Shown piece by piece: positions 8,385 through 16,913 of a stretch of 50,196 nucleotides of DNA (within the stretch, counting starts at the first letter, position 1; each line of letters begins with the position of its first letter). The stretch comes from Tepidimonas thermarum (GTDB lineage: Bacteria > Pseudomonadota > Gammaproteobacteria > Burkholderiales > Burkholderiaceae_C). Below the pieces are notes generated by a model, which made no database searches, had not been told where the DNA came from, and saw only the letters and a program-made list of their open reading frames with translations. The stretch covers positions 1-50,196 of the forward strand of contig NZ_VJOL01000014.1 in the NCBI RefSeq assembly GCF_007556705.1, given 5' to 3'. The position numbers were made by a program, and so were the translations under genes.

Positions 8385-9110
8385 TCAGTCGTCGTGCGCC
8401 GGGTTGTGGTTGACGATGGCCTCCAGCGCCGCGGGGTCGAGGATGCGCACATAGCGCTGTTTGACCTCGATGATGCCCTCGTCCTGAAAGCGCGAGAAGG
8501 TGCGGCTGACGGTCTCGAGCTTCATGCCGAGGTAGCTGCCAATCTCCTCGCGCGTCATGCGCAGCACCATTTCGGACTTGGAAAAGCCGCGCGCGTGCAG
8601 GCGTTGCACCAGGTTGAGCAAAAACGCGGCCAAACGCTCCTCGGCGCGCATGCTGCCCAGCAGCAACATGACACCCTGGTCGCGCACGATTTCCCGGCTC
8701 ATGATGCGGTGCACGTGGTGCTGCAGCGTGCTGAACGCGCGCGAGAGCTGCTCGAGCTTGTCGAAGGGCAACACGCACACCTCGGCGTCTTCCAGTGCGA
8801 TGGCCGAGCACGCGTGCTTGTCCTGTACGATGCCATCGAGCCCGAGGATTTCGCCCGCCATCTGAAAGCCCGTGACCTGGTCGCGTCCATCCGCGGTGGT
8901 GACGCTGGTTTTGAAAAACCCCGAGCGCACGGCGTAGAGCGCGGTAAAGGGATCACCCGCCGAAAACAGCGTGCCGCCGCGGCGCACGCGGCGCCGCGTG
9001 GCGATGAGGTTGTCCAGCTGCTCCAACTCCTCGGGCGCGAGACCCATGGGGATGCAGAGCTCGCGCAGGTTGCAACTCGAGCAGGCGACTTTGATGCGGT
9101 GCAAATCCAT
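8385..9110 (-). CDS. fnr: FNR-type oxygen-sensing transcriptional regulator
   Basis: A 241-aa CRP/FNR-family regulator. The [4Fe-4S] ligands are present: N-terminal C10, C13 and C19 in CSSCNLRELC, and C101 in the KHACSAIAL stretch. The cyclic-nucleotide-like fold (GEILGLDGI) is followed by a dimer helix and a C-terminal helix-turn-helix with ETVSR, the recognition signature for TTGA half-sites. The start at 9110 gives the normal FNR length and places the Cys triad at the N terminus. The frame stays open to 9197 but without support. FNR boxes occur nearby at 191, 2763 and 9236. Confidence 0.94.
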   Translation of the reverse strand: MDLHRIKVACSSCNLRELCIPMGLAPEELEQLDNLIATRRRVRRGGTLFSAGDPFTALYAVRSGFFKTSVTTADGRDQVTGFQMAGEILGLDGIVQDKHACSAIALEDAEVCVLPFDKLEQLSRAFSTLQHHVHRIMSREIVRDQGVMLLLGSMRAEERLAAFLLNLVQRLHARGFSKSEMVLRMTREEIGSYLGMKLETVSRTFSRFQDEGIIEVKQRYVRILDPAALEAIVNHNPAHDD

Positions 9111-9235
9111 AGGACGTCTGGCCGGGGCGGGTGTCGGCAGGGCGTGGCCCCTGAAGCGACCGATCATAACAACCGATTGCCGCGCGTGCGCCGGCATAAC
9201 CCCGATGGGCGTTGGAGGGCTGGCGCGCAGGTCGT

Positions 9236-9249
9236 TTGACTCACGTCAA
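9236..9249. promoter_or_regulatory. FNR-type box upstream of hemN
   Basis: TTGACTCACGTCAA, centre 9242.5, in the divergent fnr-hemN region. A class II promoter would start near 9284, with CAAAGT (9272-9277) as a weak -10. Transcription starting there excludes hemN start codons upstream of 9284 and supports the GTG at 9302. The box lies about 126 bp from the fnr start, so it could also influence fnr. Confidence 0.75.
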
Positions 9250-9301
9250 GAGGGGGGGCGCCGCCTTGGGGCAAAGTTGGGCACCCATGGAGGCTTGGCC
9301 T

Positions 9302-10681
9302 GTGAAGCACGTGATCGATGAAGCCCTGCTGCGCCGGTTCGACATCCCCGGACCGCGCTACACGTCCTATCCGACGGCGGACCGCTTCGTCGAAGCGTTT
9401 ACCGAGCGCGACTACATCCAGGCGCTGCAGCAGCGCCGCGCCGGTTCGTTGGCGTTGCCGCTGTCGGTGTATGTGCACGTCCCGTTTTGCGAGTCGCTGT
9501 GCTACTACTGCGCCTGCAACAAGGTGATCACCAAGCACCACAGCAAGGCCGCGGAGTATTTGCGCTACCTCTCGCGCGAGCTCGAATTGCAGACCGAGCA
9601 TTGCGGGCGCGGACACCGCGTCAGCCAACTGCATTTGGGGGGTGGCACGCCCACGTTTTTGCGCGATGACGAGCTGGCCGACCTGATGGCGATGATCCGG
9701 CGCCATTTTGAGCTGGTGCCGGGCGGCGAGTACTCGATCGAAGTCGATCCGCGCACGGTGACGGCCGAGCGCTTGGCGCATTTGCACCGGCTGGGCTTCA
9801 ACCGCCTGAGTTTTGGGGTGCAGGATTTCGACCCCACGGTGCAAAAAGCCGTGCACCGCATCCAGCCGGCCGAGCAGGTGTTTGCGCTCGTGGCCGAGGC
9901 GCGGGCGCTGGGGTTCGAGTCCATCAACGTCGATCTGATTTACGGCCTGCCACAGCAGACGCCGGAGTCCTTTCAGCACACGCTCGAGCAGGTGCAACGG
10001 CTGCGACCCGACCGCATCGCGCTCTACGCCTACGCACACCTGCCGGCGCGTTTCAAGCCGCAGCGGCGCATCGTCGTGGCCGAACTGCCGAGCCCAGCCG
10101 ACAAACTGGCCATGCTGTCGCTGTCGCTGGACCACCTGAGTGCCGCGGGCTACGTGTACGTGGGCATGGACCATTTTGCGCTGCCCAACGACGCGCTGGC
10201 GGTGGCCAAGCGGCAGGGGCGGTTGCACCGCAACTTCCAGGGCTACAGCACCCAGCCGGATTGCGATTTGATCGCGCTGGGCGTGTCGGCCATCGGCCGC
10301 ATTGGCGCCACCTACAGCCAAAACGCCAAGACGCTGGAAGAGTACTACGACGCCCTTGACCAGGGGCGGTTGCCCATCGTGCGTGGGTTGGCCTTGACGC
10401 GCGACGATGTGCTGCGGCGCAGCGTGATCATGGCCATCATGTGCCAGGGGCTGGTGGACTTCGAATCCATCAACCTGGCGCATTTGGTGGACTTCCGCAG
10501 CTACTTTGCGCGCGAGCTGGAGCAGCTGCGCGCGCTCGAGGCCGACGGGCTGGTGCGGGTGGACGACAGCCACATCGAGGTGACACCGACCGGGTGGTAC
10601 CTGGTGCGCGCGATCGCCATGGTCTTCGATCGCTACCTGCAGGTCGATCAGGACCGGGCGCGCTTTTCCAAGATCATTTGA
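9302..10681 (+). CDS. hemN: Oxygen-independent coproporphyrinogen III oxidase (HemN)
   Basis: A 459-aa radical SAM enzyme that decarboxylates coproporphyrinogen III to protoporphyrinogen IX without O2, in the cytoplasm. The SAM/[4Fe-4S] motif is at C63, C67 and C70 with C72 following (CESLCYYCAC). The N-terminal substrate motif RRFDIPGPRYTSYPTADRF and the GGGTPTF motif are present. I chose the GTG at 9302 because GGAGG (9289-9293) sits 8 nt before it and the length equals the family norm. An ATG at 9287 is the alternative. The FNR box upstream fits heme supply for cbb3 oxidase at low O2. Confidence 0.95.
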   Translation: MKHVIDEALLRRFDIPGPRYTSYPTADRFVEAFTERDYIQALQQRRAGSLALPLSVYVHVPFCESLCYYCACNKVITKHHSKAAEYLRYLSRELELQTEHCGRGHRVSQLHLGGGTPTFLRDDELADLMAMIRRHFELVPGGEYSIEVDPRTVTAERLAHLHRLGFNRLSFGVQDFDPTVQKAVHRIQPAEQVFALVAEARALGFESINVDLIYGLPQQTPESFQHTLEQVQRLRPDRIALYAYAHLPARFKPQRRIVVAELPSPADKLAMLSLSLDHLSAAGYVYVGMDHFALPNDALAVAKRQGRLHRNFQGYSTQPDCDLIALGVSAIGRIGATYSQNAKTLEEYYDALDQGRLPIVRGLALTRDDVLRRSVIMAIMCQGLVDFESINLAHLVDFRSYFARELEQLRALEADGLVRVDDSHIEVTPTGWYLVRAIAMVFDRYLQVDQDRARFSKII

Positions 10682-10724
10682 CCCCGGTCCGGCGTGCCGT
10701 GCGCGCGGCTGGTATCATGGCGCC

Positions 10725-11396
10725 ATGCTTGCTTCGATGACGCTGTCGGCCCTGGTGATGGGGCTGGTCGGTGGCCCGCACTGCGTGGCCATGTGCGGGG
10801 CGGCCTGCGCGGGCATTGCGCGGGCCGCCGCGCCGCACACGCGGCGGGCGCTGTGGACGTGGCAGCTCAGCCGTCTGGTGGGGTATGCCGTGCTGGGCGC
10901 CCTGGCGGGGGGGACGGTGCAGGGCATGGGGTGGCTCGGCCAGCAGACGGCCGTGTTGCGCCCGGTGTGGACCATGATGCACGTGGCGGCGTTGCTGCTG
11001 GGGCTGGTGCTGCTGTGGCAGGCGCGTCAGCCGGCGTTTTTGGACGGCTGGGCGCAGGCCGTGTGGCGGCGCGCGCGTCCGGTGATGGGGCGGCTGGGGG
11101 TGCGCGCGCCCGTGGTGCTGGGCCTGGGCTGGGCCTTGATGCCGTGTGGCTTGCTGTACTCGGCCCTGCTGGTGGCGTCGCTGTCGGCGTCGGCGCTGGA
11201 CGGCGCCGTGATCATGGCCGCTTTTGCGCTGGGCACGATGGTGGCACTGGCGGCGGGGCCGTGGTTGTTGCTGCGCTTGGGGGAATGGCGCTCGGGCGGC
11301 TGGGGCATCCGCCTGGCCGGCTTGGCGCTGGCCGCGACGTCGGGCTGGGCGCTCTGGATGGGGATCACCCAGCCGACGGGTCTGTGGTGCGCGTGA
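10725..11396 (+). CDS. SafE/DsbD_2-type membrane protein (sulfite exporter TauE/SafE-like)
   Basis: A 223-aa protein with about six membrane segments. The first helix has the family motif GGPHCVAMCG, and a second conserved helix has MPCGLLYSALLVASL. This is the CcdA/DsbD_2-like fold often found next to cbb3 oxidase and heavy-metal ATPase genes. A role in copper or thiol handling during oxidase assembly is an inference from that position, not shown by the sequence. The last 32 nt overlap the convergent transporter gene. Confidence 0.8.
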   Translation: MLASMTLSALVMGLVGGPHCVAMCGAACAGIARAAAPHTRRALWTWQLSRLVGYAVLGALAGGTVQGMGWLGQQTAVLRPVWTMMHVAALLLGLVLLWQARQPAFLDGWAQAVWRRARPVMGRLGVRAPVVLGLGWALMPCGLLYSALLVASLSASALDGAVIMAAFALGTMVALAAGPWLLLRLGEWRSGGWGIRLAGLALAATSGWALWMGITQPTGLWCA

Positions 11397-12321
11397 CCGA
11401 GCGCACGGGCATCGTGGCCACCACCAGGCCGAGCAGGGCCAGCGCAAAGGCGAGCCATTGCGGGCCGCTCAGGCGCTCGCCCATGACCAGCACGCCGATG
11501 GCGGTGGCGCTGACCGGCAGCATCACCGTAAACACGCCGGCGCGTGCGGCCGACACGTGCCGCAGGCCCGTCATCCACAGCCACACGGTCCACACGCTGG
11601 CCGCCAAGCCGTAGAACACCAACAGCGCCCACAGCGGCGCGGTCATGGCGCCCCAGTCGTACCGCCACGCGGCCCAGACACCCAGTGGGGTCATGAGTGC
11701 CAAGCCCCACAGGTTGATGAGCGCGGCGATGCGCTTGGGGCCCACGTCGCCGGTGAGCCGTTTGCCGATGACGACATAGGCCGCTTCGCAGCCGACGGCG
11801 GCCAGCACCAGGGCGTTGCCCCACAGGGACAGCGGCAGGCCGAGCCAGGTGCCCGCGGCGGCGGTGGGCATGCTGCCGGCGGGATCCTTGCCCAGCGAAA
11901 ACAGCCCAATGCCCGTAGCGGCCAGTGCGATGGCGGCGAGCGAACGCCCATCGAGCCGCTCGCGCAAAAAAAGGGCGGACTGCAGCGCCACCACGGCCGG
12001 GATCGCGGCCATGATGACCCCGGCGGCGCTGGCCGTGGTGAGGCTGACGCCGTAGAGCATGCAAATGGAAAACAGGAAATTGCCCAGCAGCCCCTGCAGG
12101 AACAGCAGCGCGTGCGTGCGGCGCGACAGCGGCACGGCCTGCGGCGGGCGGCGCACCCAGTGCGCCATGGCCGCAGCGCCGATCAGGTAGCGCAGCCAGG
12201 CCAGCAGAAAGACCGGCATGGCCGCTACCAGCGGCTTGGACAGCGCCACGTAGCTGCCCACCAGCGCCATGCTCGCGGCCAGGGCGCCGTAGGCACGCCA
12301 AGGGGGTCTGGGCGCGGTCAT
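11365..12321 (-). CDS. EamA/DMT-family transporter
   Basis: A 318-aa inner-membrane protein with about ten hydrophobic segments in two internal EamA repeats. Typical repeat features are the helix-end acidic motif FLRERLDGR in the first half and VLVMGERLSGPQW in the second. The family exports metabolites or amino acids, and the substrate cannot be predicted. Its ATG overlaps the nadB stop codon (ATGA at 12318-12321), so translation is probably coupled. Its 3' end overlaps the convergent SafE-like gene by 32 nt. Confidence 0.85.
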   Translation of the reverse strand: MTAPRPPWRAYGALAASMALVGSYVALSKPLVAAMPVFLLAWLRYLIGAAAMAHWVRRPPQAVPLSRRTHALLFLQGLLGNFLFSICMLYGVSLTTASAAGVIMAAIPAVVALQSALFLRERLDGRSLAAIALAATGIGLFSLGKDPAGSMPTAAAGTWLGLPLSLWGNALVLAAVGCEAAYVVIGKRLTGDVGPKRIAALINLWGLALMTPLGVWAAWRYDWGAMTAPLWALLVFYGLAASVWTVWLWMTGLRHVSAARAGVFTVMLPVSATAIGVLVMGERLSGPQWLAFALALLGLVVATMPVRSVTRTTDPSAG

Positions 12322-13940
12322 CGAGGGTCGGGCGTCAAAATGGTGGGCCGTGCCTCGGGCAAGGTGTAGGGGTAGTCGCGGCTGTAGTGCAGGCCGCGGC
12401 TTTCCTTGCGCGACTGTGCCGAGCGCACGATCAAATCCGCCACCTGCACCAGGTTGCGCAGCTCCAGCAGATCGCGGCTGACATGAAAGCGGGCGTAGAA
12501 CTCCTGGATTTCGCCTTTGAGCAAGGCGATGCGGTGCGCTGCGCGTTCCAGCCGCTTGTCGGTGCGCACGATGCCGACATAGTCCCACATGAAGCGGCGC
12601 AGCTCATCCCAATTGTGGGAGATGACGACCTGTTCGTCCGCGTCGATCACGCGGCTGTCGTCCCACGGGCGGATGGCCGCCGGCGCCGGTGCCGCCTGGC
12701 CCACCATGTCGCGCACCGCGGCGCGGGCAAACACCATGCACTCCAGCAACGAGTTGCTGGCCAGCCGGTTGGCGCCGTGCAGGCCGGTGTAGCTGGCTTC
12801 GCCCACGCAGTACAAGCCGGGCAGGTCGGTGCGGGCGCGCAAATCGGTCACCACGCCGCCGCAGGTGTAGTGTGCCGCGGGCACGACCGGGATGGGCTCG
12901 CGCGTGATGTCGATGCCCAGCTCCGCGCAGCGCTTGAGGATGTTGGGAAAGTGCTCGTGCAGGAAGGCTGGGGGCTGGTGCGAAATGTCCAGGTACACGC
13001 ACGGGATGCCGTGCTTTTTCATTTCGAAGTCGATCGCACGCGCCACGATGTCGCGTGGGGCCAGCTCCGCACGTGGGTCGTGGTCCGGCATGAAGCGGTG
13101 GCTGCCCAGGTGCGGCGGCAGCTTGAGGATGCCGCCTTCACCGCGCACGGCCTCGCTGATGAGAAAACTCTTGGCCTTGGGGTGGTACAGGCAGGTGGGG
13201 TGGAACTGGATGAACTCCATGTTGGCCACCCGGCAGCCCGCGCGCCAGGCCGCGGCGATGCCGTCGCCGGTGGCGGTGTCGGGGTTGGAGGTGTAGAGGT
13301 ACACCTTGCCCGCACCGCCGGTGCACAGCACGGTGTGCGCGGCGGCAAACACCTCGACTTGGTCGCTGGCTTCATCGAGCACGTACGCCCCCAGCACACG
13401 GCGCGGCAGCGCGCGCTGCACCGCGTGGCGGTCGCTCAGCACCAGGTCCACCAGCGCGTGGGTTTCGAAGACGTCGATGTTGGGTGCCGCGCGCACGCGC
13501 GCGATCAGGGTCTGCTGCACGGCGGCGCCGGTGGCGTCGGCGGCGTGCACGATGCGGCGGTGGCTGTGCCCGCCTTCGCGCGTGAGGTGCAGGCCGTCGC
13601 CCTCGACGGTGAAGGGGGTGCCCAGTTCGCGCAACCAGGCAATCGCTTCCGGGGCGTGCTCGACGGTGAAGCGCGTTGCCTCGGGGTCGCACAGGCCGGC
13701 GCCGGCGACCATGGTGTCGTCGATGTGCTGCTCGAAGCTGTCGTCGTCGGCCAGCACCGCCGCGATGCCCCCCTGCGCCCAGCCGCTGGAGCCATCGGTG
13801 ATCGAGCGTTTGGTGACGATGGCCACCCGCCAGTGCGTGGGCAACAACAGCGCCGTGCTCAGACCAGCGAGGCCACTGCCGATGATGAGGGCGTCGTAGA
13901 CGCGGGGGGCGGGAGCGCTGGGGGAAGGGGTTGCAGTCAT
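12318..13940 (-). CDS. nadB: L-aspartate oxidase (NadB)
   Basis: A 540-aa FAD enzyme oxidising L-aspartate to iminoaspartate, the first step of NAD synthesis, in the cytoplasm. The N-terminal dinucleotide motif ALIIGSGLAGLSTALLL is followed by the family stretch SGWAQGGIAAVLADDDS, and later EFIQFHPTCLYHP and the substrate loop TCGGVVTDLRART. The C-terminal helical domain contains the KESRGLHYSRDYP motif. The chosen ATG at 13938-13940 gives the usual length. The frame stays open further upstream without similarity. Partner genes nadA and nadC are not in the window. Confidence 0.95.
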   Translation of the reverse strand: MTATPSPSAPAPRVYDALIIGSGLAGLSTALLLPTHWRVAIVTKRSITDGSSGWAQGGIAAVLADDDSFEQHIDDTMVAGAGLCDPEATRFTVEHAPEAIAWLRELGTPFTVEGDGLHLTREGGHSHRRIVHAADATGAAVQQTLIARVRAAPNIDVFETHALVDLVLSDRHAVQRALPRRVLGAYVLDEASDQVEVFAAAHTVLCTGGAGKVYLYTSNPDTATGDGIAAAWRAGCRVANMEFIQFHPTCLYHPKAKSFLISEAVRGEGGILKLPPHLGSHRFMPDHDPRAELAPRDIVARAIDFEMKKHGIPCVYLDISHQPPAFLHEHFPNILKRCAELGIDITREPIPVVPAAHYTCGGVVTDLRARTDLPGLYCVGEASYTGLHGANRLASNSLLECMVFARAAVRDMVGQAAPAPAAIRPWDDSRVIDADEQVVISHNWDELRRFMWDYVGIVRTDKRLERAAHRIALLKGEIQEFYARFHVSRDLLELRNLVQVADLIVRSAQSRKESRGLHYSRDYPYTLPEARPTILTPDPR

Positions 13941-13969
13941 GGCAAGGTTGGGGTCGCGGTGCGGGCCTG

Positions 13970-14815
13970 TCAGGATGGCGTGTACGCAAGGCGCACGTAA
14001 ATCGGGGCGTAGGCCTCGGCTTGGGTGAGCTCGATCAAGTGTTCCTTGGCCAATTCGAGCACGGCAATGAAGGTCACGACGGCCACGGCCACACCGCGCG
14101 CCGGGTCGAACAGCTCCCCAAACTCGACGAAGCGCCGCCCCTGCAGGGCGCGCAGCACCCCGCTCATGGACTCGCGCACCGACAGCGCTTCGCGCGTGAT
14201 GGTGTGCCGCTGCACCAGGCGGGCACGACGCAGGATGTCGTGCCAGGCGGCGCGCAGGTCGTCCACGCACACATCAGGCCAGCGCGGGCTGAGCGACTGC
14301 TCGATGTGCACCTGCGCACGCCAGAAGTCGCGCCCCTGCTGCGGCAGCGCGTCGAGCTGCTGGGCGGCGAGCTTGATGCGCTCGTATTCGAGCAGCCGGC
14401 GCACCAGCTCGGCGCGCGGGTCCGGCGCCTCACCGCCGTCGGGCGCTGGCTTGGGCGGCAGCAGCATGCGCGATTTGATCTCGATGAGCATGGCCGCCAT
14501 CAGCAGGTACTCGGCGGCGAGCTCCAGGTTGCGCGCGCGCACCTGCTCCACGTAGCCCAGGTACTGCCGGGTAACCTCGGCCATGGGGATGTCGAGGATG
14601 TTGAAGTTTTGCCGCCGGATCAGGTAGAGCAGCAGGTCCAGCGGTCCCTCGAACGCCTCCAGAAAGACCTCGAGGGCGTCGGGCGGGATGTAGAGGTCCT
14701 GCGGCAGCGCAAACAGCGGCTCGCCGTACAGGCGTGCAATGGCGACCTGATCGACGACCTCAGGTGTGGCAGGCGTCGCCGGGGCTGGGGGCAGCTCGGC
14801 CGCGGGGCCGCTCAC
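13970..14815 (-). CDS. scpA: Segregation and condensation protein A (ScpA)
   Basis: A 281-aa kleisin subunit of the SMC-ScpAB chromosome condensation complex. The N-terminal part contains the SMC-binding signature FEGPLDLLLYLIRRQNFNILDIPM, here about residues 65-88. Acidic helical linkers and a C-terminal winged helix (FGELFDPARGVAVAVVTFIAVLELAKE) follow. The GTG start at 14815 overlaps the stop of the DUF3460 gene (GTGA). About 40 residues precede the kleisin domain and are rich in Ala and Pro. scpB is not nearby. Confidence 0.92.
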   Translation of the reverse strand: MSGPAAELPPAPATPATPEVVDQVAIARLYGEPLFALPQDLYIPPDALEVFLEAFEGPLDLLLYLIRRQNFNILDIPMAEVTRQYLGYVEQVRARNLELAAEYLLMAAMLIEIKSRMLLPPKPAPDGGEAPDPRAELVRRLLEYERIKLAAQQLDALPQQGRDFWRAQVHIEQSLSPRWPDVCVDDLRAAWHDILRRARLVQRHTITREALSVRESMSGVLRALQGRRFVEFGELFDPARGVAVAVVTFIAVLELAKEHLIELTQAEAYAPIYVRLAYTPS

Positions 14816-15024
14816 TTCAGCGACGGCTCGGTCTGGTAGACGTAGGGCTTTTGCGGCACACGCGCGCGCTGCGCCTGCTGCCAGAACTCGCGGTCGAGCG
14901 GCCGGTCCCACAGCAGGGCGCGGCCGGCGCGCTGTTGGGCCTCCAGCTCGGGCTTGCTGCGTTTGAGCGACTCGATGAACTGGGTGGCGTCGGAGACGTA
15001 ATCGGGCAGGCCAAGCGGGTTCAT
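14812..15024 (-). CDS. DUF3460 family small protein
   Basis: A 70-aa soluble protein with no membrane segment. It contains the stretch YVSDATQFIESLKRSKPELE followed by RPLDREFWQQAQRARVPQKPYVYQTE, typical of the DUF3460 proteins found in betaproteobacteria beside scpA. Its function is unknown. The stop overlaps the scpA GTG by 4 nt, pointing to translational coupling. Confidence 0.85.
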   Translation of the reverse strand: MNPLGLPDYVSDATQFIESLKRSKPELEAQQRAGRALLWDRPLDREFWQQAQRARVPQKPYVYQTEPSLK

Positions 15025-15057
15025 GGAGGTGGACTCTGGCTGGGAAAAGCCCCCATT

Positions 15058-15093
15058 TTAGGCGTCCTCGGGCAGTTAGGCGTCCTCGGGCAG
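15058..15093 (-). repeat. Perfect 18-bp tandem duplication across the SulP stop codon
   Basis: TTAGGCGTCCTCGGGCAG occurs at 15058-15075 and again at 15076-15093. Read on the minus strand each unit encodes LPED-A followed by TAA, so the last codons and the stop of the SulP gene have been duplicated just after the gene. Confidence 0.9.
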
Positions 15094-16737
15094 CGCCGAC
15101 CAGGCGTGCACGCGCGCCAGGAAGCCGCTGCGCCGCATCAGCGACAACGGCTGCTCGTGCAGGTGGTCGATCACCAGCCGTCCGCCGCGCCGCTCGAGGG
15201 TGTCGAGCAAGCCGGACAGCGCATCCAGCCCCGTCGTGTCGAGCAGCAGCAGGTGGCGCGCGTCCAGGCGCAGGGTGACCCCCTGCGGGGCGGCCTCGAC
15301 CGCCTCCAGCAGCGGGTCGAGCTTGGTGACCGCGCCAAAAAACAGCGAACCGTACAGCCGCGCCTGCCGTTCACCGTCGCGGGTGGGGGGCAGGAGTTCG
15401 GCGCGAAACAGGCTGCTTTGCCGGCGCACGAACAACACCACCGCCAGCACCAGCCCCAGCTCCACCGCCACGGTGAGGTCGAAGATCACCGTCACGGCAA
15501 AGGTGCTCAGCAGCATGAGCCGGTAGTGCATGCTGAACTGGCGCAGGCGCGCAAACTCGCGCCACTCGCCCATGTTCCAGGCCACGAACAGCAGGATGCC
15601 GGCCAGCACCGCCAGCGGCACGTGGCGCGCCAGCGGGGCGGCCAACAACACGATGGCGGCCAGCGTGAGGGCGTGCACCATGCCCGCCACGCCGCTGGTG
15701 GCGCCACTGCGGATGTTGGTGACCGTGCGCGCGATGGTGCCGGTGGCGGGCATGCCACCGATGAAGGGCACGAGGGCGTTGGCGATGCCTTGCGCCATCA
15801 GCTCCTGGTTGGGGTCGTGTTTGCGCCCGTCGTGCAGCTGGTCGGCCACGCGTGCGCACAACAGCGACTCGATGGCGCCCAGCAGCGCGATGGTGAGCGT
15901 GGGCATGACCAGCTGGCGCACGGTTTGCCAGCTCACTTCGGGCCATGCCAGCGGGGGTAGGCTTGGTGGGATTTCGCCAAAGCGGCTGCCGATGGTTTCC
16001 ACCGGCCAATCGAGCGCCCAGGCCAGCCACGACAGCGTGATCAGCGCGACCACCGGGGCTGGCAGACGCGAGGTGGCGCGCAGCGCGCTGGCCCCCTCCA
16101 GGGCGGCCAGTCGGCGCCGGAAGGCCGAGTCAACCGCCCACAGCCGGGGCCAGATGAACAGCCCCAGCACGCACAGGCCGGCCAGCGCCACCGCGTACGG
16201 GTTGACGCTGGACAGCGCGCCGGCCACGGTGTGAACGATGCCGACAAAGTCGGCCGGCATGCGCTGCACCTGCAGCCCCAGGGCGTCGCGCAACTGGGAC
16301 AAGGCGATCAGCACCGCGATGCCGTTGGTAAAGCCGATGACGATGCTGACCGGCACGTAGCGCACCAGCACGCCCAGCCGCAACAAGCCCATCACAAACA
16401 AGAGGACCCCCGCGCACAGGGTGGACACCAACAGGCCACCGACACCGTGACGCTCGGCGATCCCGTAGACGATGACGATGAAGGCGCCGGCGGGCCCGCC
16501 GATCTGCACCGAGGTGCCGCCCAGCGCGGCGATGATGAAGCCGGCGACGATCGCGGTCCACAGACCAGCCTGCGGGGGCAGGCCGCTGGCGATGGCAAAC
16601 GCCATGGCCAACGGCAGCGCCACGACGCCGACGGTGATGCCGGCGCCGATGTCCTTGAGCAACCGCTCAAGCGGGTAGTGACGAAGATCGTCCAGCAAAC
16701 GCGGACGAAACCGGTGCAACGAAACGGGCAATGCCAT
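15076..16737 (-). CDS. SulP-family anion transporter with STAS domain
   Basis: A 553-aa inner-membrane transporter of the SLC26/SulP family (sulfate, bicarbonate or other anions; the substrate is not predictable). The N-terminal 400 residues hold about 12-14 membrane segments with the SulP signature AGITVGVVALPLAMAFAIASG near the start and GMPATGTIARTVTNIRSG. The C-terminal STAS domain (about residues 430-553) contains LRLDARHLLLLDTTGLDAL. I chose the ATG at 16737 because GGAGG lies 5 nt before it. An in-frame ATG at 16767 lacks a binding site. Confidence 0.9.
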   Translation of the reverse strand: MALPVSLHRFRPRLLDDLRHYPLERLLKDIGAGITVGVVALPLAMAFAIASGLPPQAGLWTAIVAGFIIAALGGTSVQIGGPAGAFIVIVYGIAERHGVGGLLVSTLCAGVLLFVMGLLRLGVLVRYVPVSIVIGFTNGIAVLIALSQLRDALGLQVQRMPADFVGIVHTVAGALSSVNPYAVALAGLCVLGLFIWPRLWAVDSAFRRRLAALEGASALRATSRLPAPVVALITLSWLAWALDWPVETIGSRFGEIPPSLPPLAWPEVSWQTVRQLVMPTLTIALLGAIESLLCARVADQLHDGRKHDPNQELMAQGIANALVPFIGGMPATGTIARTVTNIRSGATSGVAGMVHALTLAAIVLLAAPLARHVPLAVLAGILLFVAWNMGEWREFARLRQFSMHYRLMLLSTFAVTVIFDLTVAVELGLVLAVVLFVRRQSSLFRAELLPPTRDGERQARLYGSLFFGAVTKLDPLLEAVEAAPQGVTLRLDARHLLLLDTTGLDALSGLLDTLERRGGRLVIDHLHEQPLSLMRRSGFLARVHAWSALPEDA

Positions 16738-16913
16738 GAAAACCTCCGGAACCGTGATGGGCGACACAGCGGGGCAGGGCAGCCCGCTTCGGAGGTCCGC
16801 AGTGGTGGCGCCGCATCATGAAGCGGCGCCGGGGGGTGAGGGTGTGCACGCGGATCATGGCCAAAGGCGCGAACAAGCGCCAAATCATACGCCCCCGCGC
16901 ACGCAGCGCGCGA
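16738..16913. other. Intergenic region between metG and the SulP gene with a near-perfect palindrome
   Basis: The 24-bp element 16807-16830 has arms GGCGCCGC and GCGGCGCC around TCATGA with one A/A mismatch. A second small hairpin (GGCGC-N6-GCGCC, 16866-16881) lies just after the metG stop on the minus strand and is followed there by TTT. One of these may end metG transcription. No coding sequence is apparent. Confidence 0.45.

Noticed and set aside
9212-9301. Longer N terminus for HemN starting at 9212
   Set aside because: It would place the FNR box and promoter inside the coding sequence, and it exceeds the family length. GTG 9302 has GGAGG.
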